Below are positions 6,285 to 6,602 of a DNA stretch of 6,602 bases, piece by piece; positions within the stretch are counted from its first letter, which is position 1; each line of letters begins with the position of its first letter. The stretch spans positions 1-6,602 of the forward strand of contig JAUVUS010000151.1 in the NCBI GenBank assembly GCA_030600865.1, read 5' to 3'. The notes under the pieces were generated by a model that did not search any database, was not told the origin of the DNA, and saw only the letters and a program-made list of their open reading frames with translations. A program made the translations under genes and the position numbers. This DNA comes from Bacteroidales bacterium (GTDB taxonomy: Bacteria; Bacteroidota; Bacteroidia; Bacteroidales; UBA12077).

Positions 6285-6602
6285 ATGGATGATATTTTTG
6301 ATAGTTTAATATACATAATCGTAGCTATTGTAGCTTTTGCAATTTCTGTACTTGGGAAGAAGAAAAAGAAAGATGTTCGCACGGTTTCGCCTGTGGACAA
6401 TGAAAATCCTGGTGAGAGAGAGGAAAAACCATTTTTATCAAATATTGCACAATTGTTAAATGAAGAATTAGGAATACAAAATCAGAATTTTGATAAGTAT
6501 GAATATGAAACAGAAGCTGAATCAGAAGAAAAACCTGATGTATATGAAAAGGAGGAAATATTAGATTCGGTTCCGCCTGAAATGCTCGATAATAAAGAAG
6601 GC
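6285..6602 (+). CDS. Single-pass membrane protein with acidic tail (partial)
   Basis: The reading frame opens at ATG 6285 and is still open at the window edge (106 codons seen, 3' end missing). Residues 8-23 (IYIIVAIVAFAISVLG, approximately) form one transmembrane helix followed at once by KKKKK (25-29). By the positive-inside rule this puts the C-terminal part in the cytoplasm. From residue 30 on the chain is acidic and probably disordered: about 23 Asp/Glu against 7 Lys/Arg, including YEYETEAESEE (72-82). A short stretch, FLSNIAQLLNEELGI (50-64), looks like an amphipathic helix. No known domain is recognised. The 2-bp gap to the preceding basic lipoprotein gene indicates a shared transcript and possibly a shared envelope role, although the predicted compartments differ. 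Confidence 0.75.
   Translation, partial: MDDIFDSLIYIIVAIVAFAISVLGKKKKKDVRTVSPVDNENPGEREEKPFLSNIAQLLNEELGIQNQNFDKYEYETEAESEEKPDVYEKEEILDSVPPEMLDNKEG

Overview
The window is AT-rich and reads as a chromosomal segment of a Bacteroidota bacterium, most likely a Bacteroidales/Marinilabiliales-type organism. The support is indirect but consistent. Two lipoproteins combine a DUF4369-like N-terminal region with a TlpA-like thioredoxin domain, an arrangement typical of this phylum. Promoter-like TAnnTTTG boxes stand where Bacteroidota -7 elements are expected. Start regions are A/T-rich and lack clear Shine-Dalgarno sequences.

Left part (1-2576, minus strand): two tandem paralogous lipoproteins. The upstream copy (1416-2576) has an intact WCRPC thioredoxin motif. 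The downstream copy (211-1320) carries WSQES instead, so both redox cysteines are serine. Its 3' end is broken by a 108-bp insertion that forms a near-perfect inverted repeat (78-148/162-232). The lost C-terminal codons are still present beyond the insertion, in the same frame, down to a stop at 43-45. Removing 108 bp would restore a protein of 389 residues, against 386 for the paralogue.

Middle (2723-5258, plus strand): two housekeeping genes. ribF (riboflavin kinase/FAD synthetase) is followed by ahcY (S-adenosylhomocysteine hydrolase). Each has its own Bacteroidota-type promoter candidate, and a strong intrinsic terminator follows ahcY.

Right part (5277-6602): a minus-strand gene for a small membrane-anchored Rieske-like protein, in which both histidine ligand positions of the classical Rieske motif are replaced (CTY and CPCC). 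Immediately downstream of it is the in-frame tail of a second, diverged member of the same family, which looks like a decayed tandem paralogue. Diverging from it on the plus strand is a probable two-gene operon: a very basic 137-residue lipoprotein, then a single-pass membrane protein with an acidic tail that runs off the window edge.

I see no RNA genes, CRISPR array, transposase, prophage or defence cassette. The most notable items are the inverted duplication that truncates the thioredoxin-like gene, the cysteine-free thioredoxin motif, the ligand-swapped Rieske-like protein and its fossil neighbour. None amounts to a demonstrable new system.
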